From positions 1-5,318 of the forward strand of contig JAWOIO010000042.1 in NCBI GenBank assembly GCA_046484625.1: a stretch of 5,318 nt of DNA, in the 5' to 3' direction. A program made the translations under genes and the position numbers. Positions 1 to 5,318 of the stretch are shown here, piece after piece. How positions within the stretch are numbered: the stretch's first letter is position 1; each line of letters opens with the position of its first letter. Source of the stretch: DASUAO01 sp046484625 (GTDB lineage: Bacteria; Actinomycetota; Acidimicrobiia; IMCC26256; PALSA-555). The notes beneath the pieces were generated by a model. That model ran no database searches and was not told where the DNA came from. It worked only from the letters and a program-made list of their open reading frames with translations.

Positions 1-209
1 GCGATCGTCGTCTTGCCCGTCCCCGGGGGTCCCCACAGCACGAGCGACGACAGTCGATCGGCCTCGATCAACGTCCGCAACGGCCGTCCGGGACCGAGCA
101 GGTCCTCTTGGCCCACGACCTCGTCGAGGGAGCGTGGCCGCAGCCGCGCCGCGAGCGGGGCGCGACGACGGAGCCGGTCCTCGACGGCGACGCTGAACAG
201 ATCGGTCAC
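1..209 (-). CDS. rarA: Replication-associated recombination protein RarA (MgsA/WRNIP1 family AAA+ ATPase), N-terminal fragment
   Basis: Seen: a GTG start at 209 opens a frame that runs off the left edge after 69 complete codons. The fragment begins MTDLF, continues with a PLAARLRP stretch (residues 18-25), then VVGQEDLLGPGRPL (31-44) and LVLWGPPGTGKTT (56-68), in which G60 to T67 form the Walker A P-loop. Known of the family: this N-terminal signature (PLAxRxRP, a GQxxLLGPG-like block, then LWGPPGTGKTT) is typical of RarA, a tetrameric clamp-loader-like ATPase that acts at stalled or gapped replication forks. Walker B, the sensor motifs and the C-terminal oligomerisation domain lie outside the window. 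The GTG start is supported by an AGGGGAG ribosome binding site 4 bases upstream and by the family's usual short N-terminus. The gene follows aspS by 46 bases on the same strand, as in many actinobacteria. A RuvB- or clamp-loader-type ATPase is less likely because of the specific N-terminal block. Confidence 0.93.
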   Translation of the reverse strand, partial: MTDLFSVAVEDRLRRRAPLAARLRPRSLDEVVGQEDLLGPGRPLRTLIEADRLSSLVLWGPPGTGKTTI

Positions 210-255
210 GGTGCTCCCCTCGTCGGTGGAGCGTAGGACCGATCCGGCGCGGGGA
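210..255. other. aspS-rarA intergenic gap, no terminator seen
   Basis: This 46-base gap is the only non-coding stretch in the window. Read on the minus strand it contains the rarA ribosome binding site and no evident GC-rich hairpin followed by a T run. Read-through from aspS into rarA is therefore plausible. A TACGCT at 230-235 resembles a weak -10 box but has no convincing -35 partner. Confidence 0.6.
214..220 (-). promoter_or_regulatory. Ribosome binding site of rarA
   Basis: On the minus strand the sequence AGGGGAG lies 4 bases before the GTG at 207-209. It is a purine-rich Shine-Dalgarno-like match in an otherwise mixed gap, and it supports GTG as the rarA start, since no ATG is available nearby. 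The spacing is slightly short for a perfect site. Confidence 0.7.
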
Positions 256-2007
256 TCAGGCCTTGGGCTTCTTCGCGACGGCGAGTCCGAGCTCACGGAG
301 CTGGGCGGCATCGATCGGACCGGGCGCACCGGTGAGTGGATCGGCCCCCGACTGGGTCTTCGGGAACGCGATGACCTCACGGATGTTCTCCTCCCCCGCG
401 AGGAGGGCGGCGAGCCGGTCGATCCCGAACGCGAACCCGGCGTGGGGAGGAGCGCCGTATCGCAGCGCCTCGAGCAGGAACCCGAACCGGCTGCGGGCGA
501 CCTCGGGCTCGATCCCGAGGGTGGCGAAGACCTGTTCCTGCACCTCCGGCCGATGGATCCGGACGCTTCCCGAGCCCAGCTCCCAACCGTCGAGCACGAG
601 GTCGTACGCCGTCGACCGGACTTCGAGCAGCTCTTCGCCCGATCCTGACGCGAGGAGGCCGAGGTCGTCGGGGTGCGGCATCGTGAACGGATGGTGCGCA
701 GGGATCGGCCGTCCCGCGTCGTCGATCGCCTCGAACAACGGGAACTCCACGACCCAGACGAGTCGCATCGGCTCGTCGCGCACCGCGTCGGGTCGGAGGT
801 CCACCCGGATCGCGCCGAGCACCCGCTCGGCCATGCGTCGGCCACCTGCCGCGATGAGGAGCAGGTCGCCGTCCTGTGCGGCGGAGGCCGCGACCAGCCC
901 GGCCTGCTCGGCGGTGGAGAGAAACTTCAGGATCGGGGCGTCCAACGCGCCCCCGTCGCCGACGCGCATCCACACGAGTCCGGGTGCGCCGAGCTGCTTC
1001 GCCCGTTCGATCAGCGCGTCGAGGCGAGCGCGCGACGAGTCGCCGCCGCCGGGCACGCGGATGCCCTTCACGACCTCGCCCTGGAAGGCACGGAACTCCG
1101 TGTCGACGAAGACCGCCGTCAGGTCGACCAGCTCGAGGCCGTAGCGCAGGTCCGGTTTGTCGGTGCCGAAACGCGCCATCGCCTCGGCATGGGTGATGCG
1201 CTCCGGAGGATCGGCGTCGATGCCGGTGACGTCCGTGATCGCGCGGACGACGACCTCACTGATCACGGCGATCACGTCGGCCTCGTCGGCGAAGCTCATC
1301 TCGGCGTCGAGCTGGGTGAACTCGAACTGACGGTCTGCACGCGGGTCCTCGTCGCGCATGCAACGGGCGATCTGGTAATAGCGGTCGATCCCGCCGACCA
1401 TGAGGAGCTGCTTGAAGAGCTGCGGACTCTGCGGCAGCGCGTAGAAGCTCCCGGGCGCGAGCCGCGAAGGTACGACGAAGTCCCGAGCCCCCTCGGGGGT
1501 CGACGCCATCAGCATCGGCGTCTCGACCTCGACGAAGCCGGCCGCGTCGAGCGTCGTGCGGATGCTCCGGTTGAGCACCGCGCGTTGGCGGAGGTTGTGC
1601 TGGAGGCGACGCCCCCGGAGGTCGAGGTAGCGGTGCTTGAGGCGGAGCACCTCGTCGGCCTCGGTCCGCTCGTCGACGGGGATCGGCAACGGCGCCGACG
1701 CGTTCAGGACCTCGACCGAGGTCGCCGCGACTTCGACTGCACCGGTTGCCAGCTCCGGGTTGACCGTGCCCTCCGGCCGGTCGCGCACCGCTCCCTCCAC
1801 ACGCAGGACGTACTCGGAGCGGATCGCGTGCACATCACCACCCACCACGTGATCGGGGTCGATGACGACCTGGACGATGCCCGAGCGGTCCCGGACGTCG
1901 AGGAAGACGACCCCACCGTGGTCCCGGCGGCTCGCGACCCACCCGCACACCGCGACGTCCTCGCCGCGCTGCTCGATCCCGAGCGCGCCGGCAAGATGCG
2001 TGCGCAT
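256..2007 (-). CDS. aspS: Aspartyl-tRNA synthetase, class II, bacterial type, probably non-discriminating
   Basis: This 583-residue cytoplasmic enzyme charges tRNA(Asp) with aspartate using ATP; bacterial AspRS is usually about 590 residues. Seen, in order: an N-terminal OB-fold anticodon-binding domain (about 1-105) with RRDHGG at 27-32; motif 1 around 157-176 (FVEVETP, then STPEGARDF); the SFYALPQSPQLFKQL block (187-201); motif 2 at 209-234, containing RDEDPRADRQ; the bacterial insertion (GAD-type) domain at about 285-420; HHPFTMP (438-444); ELGSGSVRIH (476-485); and motif 3 GFAFGIDRL (524-532), followed by IREVIAFPKT. The ATG at 2007 gives the family N-terminus MRTHLAGAL and has a GGAGGAAGG site upstream. 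A longer frame from an ATG at 2040 would add 11 residues inside hisS with no family resemblance. An in-frame GTG directly before the ATG is an alternative start. H30 and G80 match residues linked to non-discriminating AspRS. Motif 2 has phenylalanine (F228) where bacterial AspRS normally reads RQPEF. Confidence 0.98.
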   Translation of the reverse strand: MRTHLAGALGIEQRGEDVAVCGWVASRRDHGGVVFLDVRDRSGIVQVVIDPDHVVGGDVHAIRSEYVLRVEGAVRDRPEGTVNPELATGAVEVAATSVEVLNASAPLPIPVDERTEADEVLRLKHRYLDLRGRRLQHNLRQRAVLNRSIRTTLDAAGFVEVETPMLMASTPEGARDFVVPSRLAPGSFYALPQSPQLFKQLLMVGGIDRYYQIARCMRDEDPRADRQFEFTQLDAEMSFADEADVIAVISEVVVRAITDVTGIDADPPERITHAEAMARFGTDKPDLRYGLELVDLTAVFVDTEFRAFQGEVVKGIRVPGGGDSSRARLDALIERAKQLGAPGLVWMRVGDGGALDAPILKFLSTAEQAGLVAASAAQDGDLLLIAAGGRRMAERVLGAIRVDLRPDAVRDEPMRLVWVVEFPLFEAIDDAGRPIPAHHPFTMPHPDDLGLLASGSGEELLEVRSTAYDLVLDGWELGSGSVRIHRPEVQEQVFATLGIEPEVARSRFGFLLEALRYGAPPHAGFAFGIDRLAALLAGEENIREVIAFPKTQSGADPLTGAPGPIDAAQLRELGLAVAKKPKA

Positions 2008-2009
2008 CA
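2005..2009 (-). promoter_or_regulatory. TGATG stop-start overlap coupling hisS and aspS
   Basis: The minus strand reads TGATG: the hisS stop TGA (2009-2007) shares its last base with the aspS ATG (2007-2005). Unlike the rel-hisS junction, this one also has a strong upstream ribosome binding site. Confidence 0.8.
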
Positions 2010-3293
2010 CGAGCCTTCCTCCAGCCGCACTCGGATCCATCCGGCGACCTGCTCACGGGGCACCTCGATCTGCTCACCCGTCGCGAGCCGCTTCACGGCC
2101 ACCGCCGACCGCTCCGACTCGGCGCGACCGAGCATGACGCCGAACGCGGCACCCGAGCGATCGGCGAGCTTCCATTGGGCCTTCACGGAGCGGCCACCGT
2201 AGGCCCGGTCGGCACGCAATCCCGAGTCACGCAACGCCGCCACGATCAGCGACGCGGTGCCGTCCCCGATGCCGTCGATGACGAACGCGTCGACGGCCGG
2301 TTCATCGAACGGAAGCGCCCCCTCGGCATCGCACGCGATGAGCACCCGTTCGATCCCGATGCCGAACCCGATCCCCGGCGTCGGTGGCCCGCCCATCTCC
2401 TCGGCCAAAGAGTCGTACCGGCCGCCCCCTCCCACCGCGTTCTGGGCCGCGTCGAGGGCGTCGCTCGTGAACTCGAACGTCGTCGACGTGTAGTAGTCGA
2501 AGCCGCGCACGAGCCGAGGGGAGAGCTCGTAGGTGATCCCGAGGTCATCGAGCCCGGTCTGGACGCGCTCGAAGTGCCGTCGGGCCTCGTCGCCGAGATG
2601 CTCGGTGAGCTGCGGCGCGCGCTCGAGCACGTCCTGCCACTCCTCGACCTTGGCGTCGAGCAGCCGGAGCGGATGCTCCTCGACGCGGGTCCGGAAGTCG
2701 TCCCCGAGCCCATCGGCGTGCGCGAGCAGGTACGCCCGGAGGACATCGACGTAGCGCGCCCGGTCCTCCGGTCGACCCATCGAGTTCACGAGCAGTCGGA
2801 GCCGCTCGAGACCGAGGGATTCGTAGAACCGCGTGGCGAGGGTGATGATCTCCACGTCGACGTCGGGGTCGTCGACGCCGAGCACCTCGGCGCCCAGCTG
2901 CCAGTGCTGGCGGTACCGCCCCTTCTGTGGGCGCTCGTACCGGAAGTTCGGGGCCACGTACCACGTCTTCCACGGTGGTGTGGGCCGGTGCTGGACGTAG
3001 GCGCGCACCACGGGTGCGGTCCCCTCGGGGCGCAGCGCCAGGGATCGTCCGCCGCGGTCGACGAGCTCGTACATCTCCTTGCTCACGACGTCGGTGGAGG
3101 AGCCGACTCGCTGGAAGACCTCGGTGTGCTCGAAGACGGGTGTGACGACCAGCCCGTAGCCGAACCGCTCGGCGAGCTCCGCGAACGTCGCCACCGCGCG
3201 CGTCCACCGACGCGAGTCGGGCGGCAGCACGTCGTGGGTGCCGGTCGGCGCCCGGTACGCCGCGACCTGGTCCCCCGCCTCGCGCTCGGTCAT
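2007..3293 (-). CDS. hisS: Histidyl-tRNA synthetase, class II
   Basis: This 428-residue cytoplasmic enzyme charges tRNA(His) with histidine; the usual bacterial length is about 420-430. Seen, in order: GTHDVLPP (18-25) near the N-terminus; motif 1 around 45-65; LRPEGTAPVVRAY (87-99); motif 2 with FRYERPQKGRYRQ (117-129); an insertion domain (about 180-250); the HisRS-specific LVRGFDYY (261-268); GGGGRYDSL (288-296); motif 3 GIGFGIGIERVL (307-318); and a C-terminal anticodon-binding domain (about 333-425). The histidine-contacting residues known from E. coli HisRS (E83, R113, Q127, E131, R259, Y263, Y264) align by eye to E90, R118, Q132, E136, R263, Y267 and Y268, so the enzyme looks active. 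The start is the ATG at 3291-3293, which overlaps the rel stop in an ATGA. There is no strong Shine-Dalgarno before it, so translation probably depends on ribosomes finishing rel. A longer frame from 3569 is rejected because its first 92 residues are arginine-rich and unlike HisRS. A HisZ-type regulatory paralogue is unlikely because the catalytic motifs are intact. Confidence 0.98.
   Translation of the reverse strand: MTEREAGDQVAAYRAPTGTHDVLPPDSRRWTRAVATFAELAERFGYGLVVTPVFEHTEVFQRVGSSTDVVSKEMYELVDRGGRSLALRPEGTAPVVRAYVQHRPTPPWKTWYVAPNFRYERPQKGRYRQHWQLGAEVLGVDDPDVDVEIITLATRFYESLGLERLRLLVNSMGRPEDRARYVDVLRAYLLAHADGLGDDFRTRVEEHPLRLLDAKVEEWQDVLERAPQLTEHLGDEARRHFERVQTGLDDLGITYELSPRLVRGFDYYTSTTFEFTSDALDAAQNAVGGGGRYDSLAEEMGGPPTPGIGFGIGIERVLIACDAEGALPFDEPAVDAFVIDGIGDGTASLIVAALRDSGLRADRAYGGRSVKAQWKLADRSGAAFGVMLGRAESERSAVAVKRLATGEQIEVPREQVAGWIRVRLEEGS
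2014..2022 (-). promoter_or_regulatory. Ribosome binding site of aspS inside the 3' end of hisS
   Basis: The minus strand reads GGAGGAAGG, 6 bases before the aspS ATG at 2005-2007. It lies within the last codons of hisS (the Glu-Glu-Gly region). A strong site here means aspS can recruit ribosomes itself as well as by re-initiation from hisS, and it favours the start at 2007 over the upstream ATG at 2040. Confidence 0.75.
3290..3293 (-). promoter_or_regulatory. ATGA stop-start overlap coupling rel and hisS
   Basis: The minus strand reads ATGA: the ATG of hisS (3293-3291) overlaps the TGA of rel (3292-3290). The preceding bases are GC-rich (GGCGCAGGC) and hold no good match to GGAGG. This is a classical arrangement for termination-reinitiation coupling. 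Confidence 0.8.
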
Positions 3294-5318
3294 GCCTGCG
3301 CCGCAGCGCCGGGAAGCACTCGATACGCGTCGAAGACCGAGTCCACGCGTTGGATGGCCTTGAGGATCGAGTCCAGGTGGCCGGGATCGGCGAGCTCGAA
3401 GTCGAACCGGAGCCGGGCGACGCGGTCGCTCGAGGTCTGCGAGGAGCTCGTGAGGATGTTCACGTGGCCCTCGGCGAGCACCTCGGCGACGTCGCGGAGG
3501 AGTCGGGACCGGTCCAGCGCTTCGATCTCCACCGAGACGACGAACGTCCCGGCGGCGTCGTTGTCCCATTCCACCTCGATGACCCGCTGTGTGAGCATGG
3601 CGAGCGAGGCCGCGTTCGCGCAGTCCGTGCGATGCACCGACACGCCGCGGCCCCTCGTCACGAAGCCCATGATCTCGTCACCGGGTACCGGGGTGCAGCA
3701 GCGCGAGAGCCTGACCATGACGTCGTCGAGCCCTTCGACGTGGACGCCGGTCGCCCGCCGCCCGTGCGTGGTGCGCGGTGGCCGACGTGTCGTGACCGGG
3801 AGCTGCTCCTCGCCGCCCCGCATCTCGCGGTGCACCCGTTGGGCGACGGCACGCGCCGACACGTGCCCCACCCCGACCGCTGCGTAGAGGGTGTCGAGAT
3901 CGGTGTAGTGCATGGCTGCCGCGACATCGCCGAGCGCAGCGATCTGCGACACGTGCCGGACTGGGAGGCCCTCCTTGCGCAGGGCCTTCATCAGCTCGTC
4001 ACGACCGTTGTCGATTGCGTCGACGCGCCGCTCGCGCGAGAACCACTGCCGGATCTTCGAGCGGGCACGCGGCGTGCAGACGAACCGGAGCCAGTCCTGG
4101 CTCGGTCCGGCCCCCTCGACCTTGCTGGTGAAGATCTCGACGGTCGCGCCGGACTCCAGCGGCGCGTCCAGCGGGACGAGGCGGCTGTTGGCCCGGGCAC
4201 CGATGCACCGGTGGCCCACCTCGGTGTGGATCGCGTAGGCGAAGTCGACGGCCGTGGCGCCAGTCGGAAGCGTGATGACCTTGCCCTTCGGCGTGAAGAC
4301 GAAGATCTCGTCCTGCTCGAGATCGACCTTCAAGGTGCTCAGGAACTCGGAGGGGTCCTCGGTGTCCTGCTGCCAGTCGACCATCCGCTGGAGCCACGCA
4401 AGGTCCTCGGCCCGGGACCGCTCCTTGTAGCCCCAGTGCGCGGCGATCCCGTACTCGGCCCTCCGGTGCATCTCGCGCGTCCGGATCTGCAGCTCGACGG
4501 CCTTGCCCTGCGGTCCCACCACCGTCGTGTGCAGCGACTGGTAGAGGTTGAACTTCGGCATCGCGATGTAGTCCTTGAAGCGCCCCGGGATGGGACGCCA
4601 GGCCGCGTGGAGCTGGCCGAGGACGGCGTAGCAGTCGCGCACCGAGCCCACGATGACGCGGATGCCGACGAGGTCGTGGATCTCGTTGAACTCCTTGCCC
4701 CGCAGCACCATCTTCTCGTAGATGGAGTAGAAGTGCTTCGGGCGTCCGGTGACCTCGGCCCGGACCTTGATCTCGCGCAGCTGCTCGCGGATGGCCTCGA
4801 CGACCTCGTCGATGAACGCCTCGCGCTCGGGCTGGCGCTCGGCGACCATCGCCACGATCTCGTCGTAGCGTTTCGGGTGCAGCGTCTTGAACCCGAGGTC
4901 CTCCAGGCGCAGCTTGAACTGCTGCATGCCCAGCCGGTGCGCGAGCGGGGCGTAGATGTCGAGGGTCTCCTGGGCGATGCGCTTCTGCTTCTCGCGCGGC
5001 ATCGCGGAGATGGTCTCCATGTTGTGCAGCCGGTCGGCGAGCTTGATGACCAGCACGCGGATGTCCTTGGCCATCGCGAGGATCATCTTGCGCAGGGTCT
5101 CGGCCTGCTGCTCCTGCTTGGACTCGACCTGCAGCCGGTCCAGCTTGGTGACCCCGTCGACGAGGTGGGCGACGTCCGAGCCGAAGTAGCGCTCGATCTC
5201 GTCACGTGAGGCTGGCGTGTCCTCGACGACGTCGTGCAGCAGCGCCGCGATGATGGTCGGGGTGTCGAGCCCCGCGACCCGAGCTCGGGCGCTCGCCGAT
5301 CCCGACCCCCGGGTCCGC
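3290..5318 (-). CDS. rel: Bifunctional (p)ppGpp synthetase/hydrolase Rel (RelA/SpoT family), N-terminus cut by window edge
   Basis: Rel makes (p)ppGpp from ATP and GDP/GTP during starvation and hydrolyses it otherwise. 675 residues are visible; full-length proteins have roughly 720-790. Numbering from the first full codon at 5317: HD hydrolase domain with LLHDVVEDT (26-34; H28, D29, E32, D33) and KLADRLHNM (92-100; D95); synthetase domain at about 187-300 with GRPKHFYSIY (191-200), DLVGIRV (215-221), RFKDYIAMPK (246-255), YQSLHT (259-264) and VELQIRT (274-280); TGS domain (about 335-398); conserved-cysteine domain with RCCTPVPGDEI (539-549), H562 and C566; C-terminal ACT domain (about 589-667). 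The RFKD sequence is the RxKD type found in bifunctional enzymes rather than the ExDD of monofunctional RelA. The frame stays open to the edge with no ATG, GTG or TTG start before the internal ATG at 5086, so the true start is outside the window. The first 16 or so visible residues do not resemble the expected HPxxVA region. The gene is coupled to hisS by ATGA. Confidence 0.96.
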   Translation of the reverse strand, partial: RTRGSGSASARARVAGLDTPTIIAALLHDVVEDTPASRDEIERYFGSDVAHLVDGVTKLDRLQVESKQEQQAETLRKMILAMAKDIRVLVIKLADRLHNMETISAMPREKQKRIAQETLDIYAPLAHRLGMQQFKLRLEDLGFKTLHPKRYDEIVAMVAERQPEREAFIDEVVEAIREQLREIKVRAEVTGRPKHFYSIYEKMVLRGKEFNEIHDLVGIRVIVGSVRDCYAVLGQLHAAWRPIPGRFKDYIAMPKFNLYQSLHTTVVGPQGKAVELQIRTREMHRRAEYGIAAHWGYKERSRAEDLAWLQRMVDWQQDTEDPSEFLSTLKVDLEQDEIFVFTPKGKVITLPTGATAVDFAYAIHTEVGHRCIGARANSRLVPLDAPLESGATVEIFTSKVEGAGPSQDWLRFVCTPRARSKIRQWFSRERRVDAIDNGRDELMKALRKEGLPVRHVSQIAALGDVAAAMHYTDLDTLYAAVGVGHVSARAVAQRVHREMRGGEEQLPVTTRRPPRTTHGRRATGVHVEGLDDVMVRLSRCCTPVPGDEIMGFVTRGRGVSVHRTDCANAASLAMLTQRVIEVEWDNDAAGTFVVSVEIEALDRSRLLRDVAEVLAEGHVNILTSSSQTSSDRVARLRFDFELADPGHLDSILKAIQRVDSVFDAYRVLPGAAAQA

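Noticed and set aside
195..209. MTDLF at the RarA N-terminus as a beta-clamp-binding motif
   Set aside because: Only the LF core fits, with no preceding glutamine, and it is too short to support a claim.
230..258. Possible rarA promoter: TACGCT at 230-235 with TGATCC 17 bases upstream
   Set aside because: The -35 match is only about two of six bases and the -10 is degenerate. Such matches are expected by chance, so it is not listed as a promoter.
13..648. A 211-codon plus-strand open frame opposite rarA, the intergenic gap and the aspS 3' end
   Set aside because: It overlaps two recognised genes on the other strand, is Arg/Ser/Glu-rich and low in complexity, and has no recognisable motif.
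2008..2040. Upstream ATG at 2040 as the aspS start
   Set aside because: It would add 11 residues inside hisS with no AspRS resemblance. The ATG at 2007 has a good ribosome binding site and gives the family N-terminus MRTHL.
673..2202. A 509-codon plus-strand open frame opposite aspS
   Set aside because: It is an antisense shadow caused by high GC content. The minus strand encodes a full-length AspRS with all class II motifs.
3294..3569. Longer hisS frame starting at 3569
   Set aside because: The added 92 residues are arginine-rich out-of-frame translation of the rel 3' end. HisRS homology begins just after the ATG at 3293.
2175..3887. A 570-codon plus-strand open frame opposite hisS and the rel 3' end
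   Set aside because: It is an antisense shadow of two recognised genes, crosses their junction without regard to it, and shows no domain signature.
3350..5209. A 619-codon open frame on the plus strand opposite rel
   Set aside because: It lies entirely antisense to a well-conserved Rel protein. Its composition (long Leu/Val/Asp/Arg/Glu/His runs) is what GC-rich codon bias produces on the opposite strand, and no family motif is visible.

Overview
The window is high-GC bacterial DNA and is almost entirely coding. All four genes lie on the minus strand, so transcription runs from position 5318 towards position 1. In that direction the order is rel (bifunctional (p)ppGpp synthetase/hydrolase, 5' end cut by the window edge), hisS (histidyl-tRNA synthetase, complete), aspS (aspartyl-tRNA synthetase, complete) and rarA (replication-associated AAA+ ATPase, only its N-terminal 69 codons). 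The gene order and protein signatures (AspRS with RRDHGG, HisRS starting near GTHDVLPP, Rel with RFKD and a CC domain) fit an actinobacterium (Actinomycetota). The class cannot be settled from this window; the lineage is an inference from recalled family sequences, not from a search.

Layout: rel occupies 3290-5318. Its stop codon overlaps the hisS start codon in an ATGA (3290-3293). hisS runs 2007-3293, and its TGA shares one base with the aspS ATG in a TGATG at 2005-2009. aspS runs 256-2007. A 46-base gap (210-255), the only non-coding stretch, separates it from the GTG start of rarA at 209. I see no terminator or convincing promoter in that gap, so the four genes could form one transcript. 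No interval over 300 bases lacks a gene, and I see no RNA genes, mobile elements, CRISPR arrays or sizeable repeats.

Biological logic: two class II aminoacyl-tRNA synthetases are translated from the same message as the alarmone enzyme Rel. Rel reports amino-acid starvation, which is sensed as uncharged tRNA, the substrate of these synthetases. RarA belongs to replication-fork maintenance and is a common neighbour of this cluster in actinobacteria. The AspRS carries both residues associated with non-discriminating enzymes, which suggests that Asn-tRNA(Asn) is made indirectly through GatCAB.

This is mainly a conserved housekeeping region and I do not find a new system in it. The points worth checking are the tight translational coupling of rel-hisS-aspS, the probable non-discriminating AspRS, an unusual substitution in AspRS motif 2, and the odd N-terminal edge of Rel, where a conserved histidine motif is missing just inside the window boundary.
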